This document shows, one piece after another, positions 47,471 to 57,485 of a stretch of 64,000 nucleotides of DNA. The notes below the pieces were generated by a model. The model made no database searches and was not told where the DNA came from. It saw only the letters and a program-made list of their open reading frames with translations. Positions within the stretch are counted from its first letter, which is position 1, and every line of letters begins with the position of its first letter. The stretch comes from Opeltia flavorubescens (Eukaryota; Ascomycota; Lecanoromycetes; Teloschistales; Teloschistaceae): the NCBI GenBank assembly GCA_000442125.1, contig KE546970.1, forward strand, positions 860,667 through 924,666, given 5' to 3'. A program made the position numbers and the translations under genes.

Positions 47471-50400
47471 ATGGCAACATCCGAGGATCTGATCGATTTC
47501 GATGTCATCGAAACCCATAAGGAAAATATCCAATCACTTCCTGGAGGCCGTTCCGCCAAAGCTCTAGCATCGACATTCGCACCGTTAGGTCTCAATCTGA
47601 AATTTCCTAGCCCAGGCGATACCAGGAATTTGAATGATGCCATACGCCAGGACTATGAAATGGAATTGGCTGCCATAGCGGACTCTGACGACCCACTNGA
47701 CGTTTACGACCGTTACGTCAAATGGACATTGAATGCTTACCCATCAGCCCAGGCAACTCCAGAATCTCAGCTCAGACCATTACTTGAGCGAGCAACAAAA
47801 GCTTTCCAATCCGCGACGCACTACAAGAACGATCCACGATATCTCAAGCTTTGGCTCAATTACATTCGTTTCTTTTCTGATGCTCCTCGCGAAACGTTTG
47901 CATACTTGTCTCGGCACAACATTGGAGAAGGGCTTGCGTTATTCTACGAAGAATTTGCGGCCTGGCTGGAAGGCGCTGGTAGATGGACACAAGCGGAGGA
48001 AGTGTACAAGCTTGGAATCGAACGTGAAGCACGACCTACCGAGAGGCTGGCCCGCAAATTCGGAGAGTTCCAGCACAGATTCCAGAATCGTACGCAGAAC
48101 GGAGACGAGCCTTCGTCACCTGCCCTTCCAACCGTAAGACCTGCTTTAGCCGCAAAGGTTGACCCGTTTGCGCTTTCTACTCCCAGACCTGCAGATCCAC
48201 AGGCTCCGAGATCCAATGGTATCGGCGGAGCGTCAACTACTCGAGGGGGTCGGCAGAAGCTTGCTATATTCAGCGACACGGATGCACCACCTTCCGCTGC
48301 CAAAGACGCATTTGGAGGAGTCTCCAAAGGATGGGACAACATTGGATCGATAGCCGAGCGGAAAAAGGAAAATACCATTGAAGCAAGGCCTTGGGCTGGC
48401 GAAACTTTGAAAGCGGGCAAGAAGTCGAATGGGCCTCCAAAGATGATGATATTCAAAGATGAGGTGAGCCAAATCTCTTGCTTCTGATATACTCTTGTAT
48501 TTACTATCACAGGACTAATTGCTGCCTTTTTCGGCGTCTTATGTGTACAGTCTAGTAGGGAATATCAAAGACCTGTTCAGATAGAGCGTCCAAGTATTGT
48601 CGAACAGCAGCAGACCACCAATCCGAAAACTGGGAAGATCGAACGTGTTTTCGTAAATCTTGAAGCCGTATATCCAGACCCTCACGATCCTACTCAAGAA
48701 TTTAGCTTCGAGGAGCTCCGAGCCAGAGCTCGAGGCTGGGCAGATAAAGTCTGGGCCGCGGAGAGGAAGCAAGCCCAACATCTTCGCACTCTAGAGCGTG
48801 AAAATCAGGCCCGTTCCTCAGCAAAAGATGTACAAAATGGGGACACCTTGATCGCCGAGGACATTCAGCATGACGTACAATCGCAGAACACGTCTCAGCA
48901 CCTTATCGAAACGGCGCCAGTAGATGATACGACTCAAGGAACTAAAGCACGGAAGAGTAAAAGAACTAAAGTCATGGAAGTGAAAGGGGAAACGCAGACG
49001 AGTATGTGCCGTAAGAGAAGAACTTATNCCTGCCATTACTGACTTTGCTGCAGTTAAAACTAATCTGGAATCTCCTACTGGTCCGAAGTTGAGGCGTAAG
49101 AATTCTGCAGAACCAACAATGACGTTACATACGAAAGCTGCGACTGATGACATTTTGGATATCTTCAACCAGCCTCTGCGAAATATGGGTTCAGTCTCTG
49201 AGCAAATTGACAGCGCTGGGGAAAGTGAGTTTGAAGATGATGACTATACCAGCGCTGGCGAGAGTACAGGAACAGGTGCTATCTCTGGAGCTAGTGAATT
49301 TGGTGAAGATGATGCCGATATCAAAAGCAAGGCAGGCAACGACGAAACTGGCTCCAAAAGCGCGAGCCCGTGGTCAGATTTCACCGCGAGTAAACACGTA
49401 CCACGGGTAGGAGACGATGATAGTCCTGAAGTTGGTGTGAAGTCAGCGGCTCTTGACGATCATGATTTCGTGATCCTGGAAGATGCAAGCAATCTTCAGG
49501 ATATGCAGGAAGTCCTCGTCACCCCAATCGAGACGGAGCAATTGGACAGCTTCGAGAGACCAAGATTTGTCCCAATACCGCCAGAAGACTACGAACCGCC
49601 GACACGACCATACCGTGATCCATCTCAAGTAGCCCAGAATCGGCTTCCATTCATGACACCCATTGTTGAGAAGACGGAATCTTCTTTGGGAGCTCTGACT
49701 ATTAGGGAAGAAAAGGACTACTTTAACTCGAAAACACCCTCAAGACAGCATGGGGATGGCTCAGCAACCTGTGAGATGGCAGAAGACCTCCTGTGCAGAC
49801 CCTTTCAAGAAATCATCAACAATGCTAGAGTCGAGCGAGCGAGGCCGTACAGCTCCAAGCCGGCGTCAGCACCGAAGAAACACAAGCCAAAGAAAGCCAT
49901 CATAAAAGACACGAGGTGCAATCCGATCGATGACTCAGTCAAGTCCACCATCCTAGAAAATCTGGAGCCGGAGCTGACTACTTACCCTGGCTACCATGAT
50001 CACCGACCCCTTACCTTCAACAAGACCCCTGAAATCCGCAAATTCATGAAAGCCCTGGCAAAGACAGGAAAGAGTGGTTCGGATAGAACGACCACGAGTG
50101 TTTCTGTTCCGCCTACACTTCATTTTCCTTCTGAGGAAAGCAAACCTTTGACCATTAAGCGAGAGCTTGGAAAGGGTGCCTTTGCTCCTGTCTACCTTGC
50201 TCAGGCTTTGACGATTGACGGGGGCAATGATGACGAAGAGGACGATCGCCATACTCTGTCCAGATCAGTGTATTCGACGCCCTCTAACAACGACCTATCA
50301 GCAGTCAAATGTGAAGATCCTCCGACGCCTTGGGAGTTCTACATTATGTCTACCATCCACTCACGTCTTGGCCCTTCCAGCCGAGCCTCTGCTTCAATCC

Positions 50401-51257
50401 TCCTCCCCTACGAGATGCACCTGTTTAAGGACGAAGGCTACCTCATCGAACAATATCTTGATCAAGGTACCCTTCTTGATCTCGTCAACACTGCCAAAGC
50501 GGATTCCTCCTCTGGCGTTCTTGACGAGCCCGTCGCAATGTTCTTTACCGTCGAACTCCTGCGTACCATGGAATCCCTCCACTCCATCGGGATCCTACAC
50601 GGCGATCTCAAAGCCGACAACTGCCTTGTGCGTCTTCATTCTGATGACAAAGAAGAAAACTGGGATCCGGCATACCATCGCGACGGCGACCACGGATGGG
50701 CCAGCAAGGGCCTATCGCTCATCGACTTCGGCCGAGGGATCGATATGCAGCAATTCAGCCCTGAAACGCAATTCATAGCCGATTGGAAGACGACCAAGCA
50801 AGACTGCCCCGAGATGCGAGAGATGCGGCCCTGGACCTACCAGGTAGACTACTGGGGCTGCGCTGGCGTGGTGCATTCCCTGCTCTTTGGGAAATACATT
50901 GAGGACGTCGCTGTCGAGGCGCCGACTATCAAATCCTCATCCTTCGCTGATGACGATGATGAGAATAACGATGGGAATCGAACTATTGCTATTAGAACGC
51001 AACGCGAGAAACGGTGGCGGATCAAGGAGCCGCTGAAACGATACTGGCAGCAGGAGCTGTGGGGGAATCTCTTCGAGCTGCTGCTCAATCCGACGAGGTA
51101 TGTGGATGCGGAGGAAGGGGGGCAGATGCCGGTGATGAAGGGGTTGAGGGCTTGTAGGGAGGGGATGGAGGAGTGGTTAGAGGGCGAGGGGGGAAGGAAA
51201 GGGTTGAAGAGTGGGTTGAGGCGGTTGGAAGAGAGGATTAGGGAGAGGAGGAAGTAG
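47471..51257 (+). CDS. BUB1: Spindle checkpoint kinase BUB1/Mad3 (MadBub-type)
   Basis: Exons 47471-48463, 48551-49001 and 49054-51257 give 1215 residues. The N-terminus has a KEN box (THKENIQSLPGG), then a Mad3/Bub1 TPR domain (DPLDVYDRYVKWTLNAYPS, FYEEFAAWLEGAGRWTQAEEVYKLGI). A second KEN sits in ERKKENTIEARPWAGETLK. A GLEBS-like Bub3-binding motif is in EFSFEELRARARGW. The C-terminal kinase has GKGAFAPVY (from about 854), LSAVKCE, HGDLKADN (about 995) and LIDFGRGID. So one protein joins the APC/C-inhibitor features of Mad3/BubR1 with the Bub1 kinase. Base 47699 is N but the codon CTN is Leu either way. Conserved catalytic residues are present, so the kinase should be active. Confidence 0.94.
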
Positions 51258-52136
51258 TGGGGTGATGATCATTTGATGACTTGGGGTAGCGAGGAGTTTG
51301 ATGGGAGTATACTCGTTTCAATTGCAGATCTTTTGTAAGAGGAGTTGGGTACAGTGTCATCTGGGGACGCCGAACAAAGGGGGGGTTTCTTATGGAGGTA
51401 ATCTTTGATTCAGTATTTCACATAGTCTGAAGCATGATTTCCTCGCTCTCTCGGCCACTGGGATTGGATAAATTCAATGCAAGCCACGTTCCCGTCACGC
51501 ACATGAAAGATTTTAAGAAGGGTATTTTTCCGAAACTTAGTCTATGAAACAAAATCTCTCGCTATCATCTTCAAGAAAGACGAAAAAAAAAGGGGGCAAT
51601 CAAACGTATCCGGGGCTCGCCCCTTTTCATAGTGTGGGAACCATATGCCGCCGTGATGCCAATGTCAATCAGTCCATGCAGTCACAAAGCCCTTCAAAAA
51701 TCAGACCGCCCCCTTTTTATAATATTCTTGTTAGGTGCATTACCACACCTTGTCGCTTCGAAATATTTTGGTCGTAAAGTCGACGAAATTGTTTGAATGC
51801 TTGAAATGCCGCCGTCGGAAAATATGAAGAAGCCGCTGCCGGCGGCCTTGGAATGTTTGAACGAAATGAGGTACTGTAATGAATAGAAGGGAGATGGGTA
51901 TGTAAAGGCACTGATGGTTTCGATCGTTGATTACAAAAGTTGGTCTGTATGTAGTTGATCTTTCCATCTTGTCTTCGTGATACCCATCATTGTCTGTCAA
52001 ACCGCATAATAAATCGTCCATCGTCTGTCATCAAAGTCGTAAAAGAAACGGGTAAGAGGTAAAGTAGGGAAAGGCTCATGACATTAGAGGTCAGAGAGGC
52101 CTAGAGAATGCTAGAGATCTTAGTGTCGTAATGGAA
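51258..52136. other. Convergent 3' regions with inverted repeats
   Basis: About 880 bp between two stop codons. It holds AAAAAGGGGGC (51587-51597), its exact complement GCCCCCTTTTT (51708-51718), and a nearer partial complement GCCCCTTTT (51619-51627) inside a small GGGG-CTCG-CCCC hairpin. No coding signal. Confidence 0.5.
51587..51718. repeat. Inverted repeat with two alternative partners
   Basis: Left arm 51587-51597 can pair perfectly (11 bp) with 51708-51718, or through 9 bp (one G-U) with 51619-51627. The two pairings exclude each other. Seen directly; function unknown. Confidence 0.55.
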
Positions 52137-54080
52137 TCATTCCCGAAGTCTCTTCAGGAAGTCATCTGGGAGGTCCGTCTGGCGGATACGCTGATCAATG
52201 GAAGTGAAACTGCCGGTATCAAAGGCCGACAAGCTCGCAGAGGCTAGATGTCGTGATGGACGTCGGGTCGGCATTGATCCACTGCCGGTAATAGAGAAGG
52301 GTGATCCCAAGCGTCGAATCGGCTCTCCTGATTGCGGCGGTTGAAGAAAGCTCATCTGAGCTGTTTCTGGTGGTGGCTGAGAAATTTGTTGCTCAGAGCT
52401 CTGCTGCTGGAACAAAGATTCAAGACGATCGTCACCCCTAACGTCTCCGAGGCTAAAGCCACGACTGCGAACACGACGGTGACGTCCTTCTGTGTGACCA
52501 CCAAAGAGCTGCTCAATTAGGTCATGCTTCTCGCTTCCTCCAGGACTAAGCTCATCCTCAAGCTGATGCTGCGCACGACGCTTGTTGATGCTTGGGTAAG
52601 GATTCCTGCTGCTGAATCGCAGTGGAGATTTCAGCGCTGGTCCTATCGTAGAAGCTTGCTGGCTTGATTGGGCCCGTGGAGTTGTTGGACGGAGGTGCTG
52701 CCTAGAACGGCTGGGACCCCACGTGCGAGATCCACTAAAGGGCGACCCAAGGTGAGGAGGTTCAGCAGAAAGGTCATGCGAGACATCGGGAAAGGGTGTT
52801 TCTTGATTCAGGTCAGATGACGGAACCGCTGGGGGTGAAGCCCAAGGGACAGGCGGATCATCAAACGGCTCGGATTGTTGCTGAGGATCTACAGAATTTC
52901 CTTGGGAGAGCTGAGCAAGCGGACCATTGGGCTGCATTGTTGTTGCGGTGCTAGTGGAGAGGGAAAACTGGATGTCACGAGTATCAAACGCAGTCTGCTC
53001 TTGACATAGAGGACTGGAAGCACGTGCTGATCGAGCTTGGGAACTCGACGAGAATGGCGATGGGCTACGGAGAAGTCGTTGGTAATGCGGTGCAATTGTT
53101 GGCTTCCGCTTTGCAAGGTAGCGGAGACGGCGTCGGGTGGATGAGCTGGACTTTGGCCATGCAGGAGTCGTAGACACCGGTGTAATGCTGCCGCTGCGCA
53201 ATTTTGGACTAACGATTTTCTCGTCACCTGGTGGACTCCGAAGCACTTGTCCAGCGCCTCGCCAGGTTCGTCTTGCCAGCCGTGCAATACGATGGCAGAC
53301 TCCCAAAGGTGGGACAGATCCGGGCAGGGTTTTGAACGGCGTTACAGTTGGATCCTGAACATACAACATGTACGTTGACCACAAGTGCTTATCCATCTCG
53401 GGAGTCCAATACACGGGTGGCAGTTTCAGAATGTTAGGATTAGGGGGCTGCCGGGGCATCTTAGTCATGGCTAGAACGTTAGACTTCGATTCCGGCTTGA
53501 ACTTGCGCATTGAAGGTAGAACGAAAGGATCTGTAGGATCACTCTCGGGACTGGTACAGCTACCGCCAACGGAAGGGTAAGATGTAAGACTCCCGCTCGA
53601 CTCGTTGGAAGAATCAGATGTAATTGAGCAACGAGAAAGTGGTCGTATGATGAAATCTCCAAGATCTCTTGGCGGAGGAGTAGCCCTCATGTACTCGCTA
53701 AGCTGAACACGTTGAATGGTGGGGGTTCGTGGGCGTGGCAAAGTCATAAAGGGACGAATAGCGGTAGGTGCCAGATAGCGTTCTGTAGCCTCTGCTGCGG
53801 AGTGCTCTACAATAGAACTATGTGGTTCCATGTTCAGGGGGGCCACTATTGTCGGAATTGGAGCATCTTGTAGCTGTTGTGTGAGTCGAGCTTGTGTCTC
53901 GGTGGATGTTTGGATAGTGGGCCGAACGCGGCGTTTGATTTTGTAGGCATGGGGTGGTGACGGAGCAATTGCTGGGATTGCGTTCTCTTGTTCAGGCGTC
54001 TTTGGCTCTTCACCTTCGGTATAATGAAAGGTGAAGTTGCGAGGCAACGTAATTGATAATTGGGGTCGATTGCGTGGCAT
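52137..54080 (-). CDS. Uncharacterised ascomycete protein with a W-rich conserved block
   Basis: Single exon, 647 residues, complete start and stop. Most of it is Ser/Pro/Arg-rich and probably disordered. One block near residues 215-280 looks folded and conserved: PVYWTPEMDKHLWSTYMLYV, then DPTVTPFKT, PPLGVCHRIARLARRTWRG. Its spacing (two helices with W, then a basic helix) resembles a SANT/Myb-like or homeodomain-like DNA-binding fold, but that is inference. A second small motif is near the C-terminus (FDTGSFTSIDQRIRQTDLPDDFLKRLRE). Basic clusters suggest a nuclear protein. I do not recognise a named family. Confidence 0.8.
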   Translation of the reverse strand: MPRNRPQLSITLPRNFTFHYTEGEEPKTPEQENAIPAIAPSPPHAYKIKRRVRPTIQTSTETQARLTQQLQDAPIPTIVAPLNMEPHSSIVEHSAAEATERYLAPTAIRPFMTLPRPRTPTIQRVQLSEYMRATPPPRDLGDFIIRPLSRCSITSDSSNESSGSLTSYPSVGGSCTSPESDPTDPFVLPSMRKFKPESKSNVLAMTKMPRQPPNPNILKLPPVYWTPEMDKHLWSTYMLYVQDPTVTPFKTLPGSVPPLGVCHRIARLARRTWRGAGQVLRSPPGDEKIVSPKLRSGSITPVSTTPAWPKSSSSTRRRLRYLAKRKPTIAPHYQRLLRSPSPFSSSSQARSARASSPLCQEQTAFDTRDIQFSLSTSTATTMQPNGPLAQLSQGNSVDPQQQSEPFDDPPVPWASPPAVPSSDLNQETPFPDVSHDLSAEPPHLGSPFSGSRTWGPSRSRQHLRPTTPRAQSSQQASTIGPALKSPLRFSSRNPYPSINKRRAQHQLEDELSPGGSEKHDLIEQLFGGHTEGRHRRVRSRGFSLGDVRGDDRLESLFQQQSSEQQISQPPPETAQMSFLQPPQSGEPIRRLGSPFSITGSGSMPTRRPSRHLASASLSAFDTGSFTSIDQRIRQTDLPDDFLKRLRE

Positions 54081-56439
54081 CTTGATTGATACCGCCGCGG
54101 CGGTCAGCAGTGAAGGGAATTCGCGGCAGATGATTCACAACGTGCTATTGGACGCTTTGAAGCCTCAAATCTTGCAGAGGGCAATCATCAGAAGATGAAT
54201 GAAATCAACAACCAGTGGGTAACTCGTTGCTTTCAATCTCAAATTCCGGAGGCCAGATCTTCACTTGATGTGGTGTCAACGGTCGTGGAAAGAGCCAAAG
54301 CGAAGTAAGGCTGCTTCTGGACCTTAAAGGAACATTGTCGTCGAAGAAGTGAAGTAAGGAGGATATAGGTGAAGTGCTGTTTGTCGATAGGCAGCAAACG
54401 GCTCTTGCCAAATTTGATGTTTGGTGAAAGTATAGCGTGTAGGACCAGAAGTGAGTTAAAGACCGGAGCAAAGATTTAACCTGGGTATAAGACGGTGTAA
54501 AGCCCGACTGCTTTTTTTGAAGCGATAGAAGCAGACTTTGGTGAACTGTCGTTCGTTCTTTCAGGGTGATCTTGCTGAACCCGTGAACGATGGGTCACAG
54601 ATCTGCGCGTTAATGATGTTGGTAACGATTGCGTCGGAAGCCAAAGACCGGACTCGATATCTCGGTATAAGGAGCAGGTTCCCTTGCGTATGTAGGCAAG
54701 CCGTAAGCCAATGTTTCCGAAAGCGCAAGGAGCCGATGTGCAGCAATGCTTGAGAATAAGATGGTACTCAGAACAAGTTGCGACCGAGACAAGTTGACGC
54801 TTTGATTGGCGGTAAGCAGAAAGAGCGTGAGGATACAATCTTGCTGTTTACTGATACAATGTACAAACGAGCCCGATGGAGAATGAATGAGAAAGAAAGC
54901 GATAATAAGGTGCGATGGATGAGCAGATGCGAAAGATAGGCGGCCAATAGGTGAATCGAGGCAGGCGGAGAGGTCGCAGAACTGAAGCTGGTTGACAGGA
55001 TGAAGCTAGTCCTTTAGTGTCAAGAGGCGCGCGTCGAGAAGAAGAAGCACGCGTCAGGCAGGCGAAACCGGAACGAGGGAAGTCTTTTCTACCCTGGTTT
55101 ACCACTCTTTCCCAAGGAAGGCACGAGCAATTGTACACAGCAGATATACTTCACCAGTTCCCGGAAGTAGCGGTACGCTATACAACCACATGAAGACACG
55201 ATACGTAACCAGGACATCGCGAACCGTCCTCCCAGAGGCATCGTGCAGAGATCCACGCAGTCAACAATCATCCTGCCACCTTACTCTGAACCACGGTTAT
55301 AAGACCCGCCAATGCAGCGCTCCTGTGCATGTGCCCATCACATCGAAGTGTTCGTCTTGAGCAGGCATTACAATGAGCCAATATCTCCATCCAAGAGACC
55401 GATATCATGGCTATTGGTCTCCTCCAATGCCTTAGGAAGCAACCATAGCCGGCCAGCCTGGTGTTAGCCTAGCCTATGTACAACAACCCCGGAGGAGAGC
55501 TGCCTCGTTGAGCTCTCTCCAGCCCATATCCGGACCTTTGACGCGAAACGACGCGTCTGTCTTGTCCGTGGTGGGCTTCAGCAAGCGCCTGCTGGCCTCG
55601 TGAATGGCCTCGTGTGTTTGACTTCTATGCGGGGTCATGCGGCTTCCTGCTGCCCAACACCCACTGTGGATCCTCGGATGGTAATCAAGATTTTTCTGCA
55701 TTTGAATTGTTTTTACTTTGCCATTAGAAATGCATGCCCCGTCCGAGTCTGTCCTGTCCGTACGCATTGGTGTATATCTCGGACTGAAGCAAGTCAATAC
55801 GAGATCGTTTCTTTGACTTATCTTGATTCGTCACATGAATTTATTTTCTTCTGCACATGTCAAAGAATTAGGCTGCTCAAAGCATCTAGTACTAATTGAT
55901 TTTGGACAAGCTGTAAAGCTATAATAGATCAGATTACTGTATGGCTTGCGTCAAGCGTTTCTCTTTCGTGCGTGAATTGATGTGGAAACGATGATACATT
56001 ATTGCAAGCTGCTTTTCATCAACGTTTTTATTAAGGCTTATGTGTAGCTAGAGCCTTGCGGACGGGGGCTTGGGCTCAATGTAATGTTCCCTATCTTGAA
56101 ACGCATTGTATTGCGGTGTGTTGTAAACGAGAATGTTTCACGGATGTTCTAGTACTGTTGTCCTGGTTTGCATTTGTCTCCTTCAGATGCATCACAGAAG
56201 TGGAGGGACCAATGATTTGGCCTACTGTCAGTTTTGATCCCAGTTGTCCACGTTCTTCCATATGATCTACTTTCCTTTTCAATCTTGGTGGACAAAAATC
56301 AGAGAGCCGGCGTCACCCTGTCGGCAATTGCGGGGCACGGCAACCCGAGGTACGCCACGAGTACGATATAATCGTCACGCCACCACAATGCTCTTTTCTC
56401 CACCTCTGATTACGCAATTGGGTAGCTGAATCATCTGCG
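54081..56439. other. Gene-free 2.36-kb divergent intergenic region
   Basis: The longest gene-free stretch of the window, between two divergent starts. Short open frames lack codon bias, splice context or recognisable similarity. MCB-like ACGCGT occurs at 55049-55054 and 55551-55556, the latter next to CGCGAAA (55542-55548). No tRNA, repeat or transposon relic recognised. Confidence 0.55.
55542..55556. promoter_or_regulatory. MCB/SCB-like cluster
   Basis: CGCGAAA followed directly by ACGCGT; a further ACGCGT is at 55049. These are cores for MBF/SBF-type APSES factors at G1/S genes. They lie 970-1480 bp upstream of the 54080 start. Confidence 0.3.
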
Positions 56440-57390
56440 ATGGGCTCAAGAGACAATGGGGTAGAGAACGTCAAGGAAGAAATCACGGTTTTGGTTACAG
56501 GTTTCGGTGTGCGATTCCCTTTTCTCGACCTCTTTATCACTTCAATCGCACCATGAGTGAACAAGGTGTACTGACTATTGAAACAGTCATTTGGCAACAA
56601 TAGCATCAATCCCTCCCATCTGATCGCCAGCACCCTTCCCTCCAGCTTCACCGCTGAGAATCTTCCCAACATTAGCATTATCAAAGCGTCCCCTATTCCC
56701 GTCGAATATCGTCTGATCCGTCATGTCATTCCTCGCTTCCTTTTCCCGCAAACACCGGCACAGGCGACGCTAGATTCGAACAGACTCGAATTGCCATTCG
56801 AAGATTTCCCTCTCGCCGACCCGACAGCCGAGGGCAAACCGCGATTTGATTTCGTTCTACACATTGGCATGGCAGCGCCGAGGCAGTATTACACCATGGA
56901 AACATGCGCCCACAGGGATGGCTACATATCTAGAGATGAGATTGGAGAATCTATGGAAAGAGATACGTTCTGGCGGGATGAGTACAAAGCGCCAGAGATG
57001 TTGAGACCAGGATTCGATATCGATGATGTGTGGAGGAGGTGGAAGTCGGAACTTATGGTGCGTTATTCGTCGTCACAATCTTGGTCGCTCGGGGCATGAG
57101 ATGTGGATCGATGTATGGTATCAGGCACTGACGTCTGGCCGACACAGGGAGTCGATGTACGGCCCTCGAACGACGCTGGCCATTATCTGTGTGATTTCAT
57201 CTACTACACCTCGCTTGTGGAGTATTGGAGGCGGAATCCGGATGTGATTGCTCCAGTCATGTTTTTGCACGTGCCTGGGAGGTTCGAGGAGTTGGACATC
57301 GAGATGGGGAGGAAGGTGACCTTGGGGTTGATAGGGGCGATGGTGGAAAGTGCGATGAAGAGGAAAGGAGGAGTACATAGCCATTCATAG
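56440..57390 (+). CDS. Pyroglutamyl peptidase I-like cysteine peptidase (C15)
   Basis: Exons 56440-56508, 56587-57057 and 57148-57390 give 260 residues. C15 enzymes remove N-terminal pyroglutamate. The start has ITVLVTGFG, spliced to SFGNNSINPSHLIASTLP, the GFGPF...NPS loop of the family with Ser for the usual Pro. The catalytic triad fits: E128 in TMETCAHRDGYIS, Cys195 in SNDAGHYLCDFIYYTS and His221 in VMFLHVPG. The last junction uses acceptor gacacag|GGA because it alone keeps phase with the 57057 donor and restores DVRPSNDAGH. Fungal members are a divergent, longer branch. Confidence 0.88.
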
Positions 57391-57485
57391 GCATCCATCT
57401 GATTCAAGAGCGGAAGTGCGAGACAATTGGGTATCGACAGCTGGACCGAGCCAGCAATATGTATATATATCCCCACCCTTGTCTC
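57391..57485. other. 95-bp convergent gap
   Basis: Only 95 bp between two stop codons; the 3' UTRs almost certainly overlap. Confidence 0.6.

Noticed and set aside
5403-49028. Single N bases at 5403, 35310, 43210, 47699 and 49028
   Set aside because: Isolated ambiguous calls (three in exons, one in an intron, one intergenic); none breaks a frame, so they are treated as sequencing or heterozygosity ambiguity.
54205-55797. Several 60-120 codon open frames in the long gap
   Set aside because: No codon bias, no conserved motif, no plausible splice partners; kept only as an open question.
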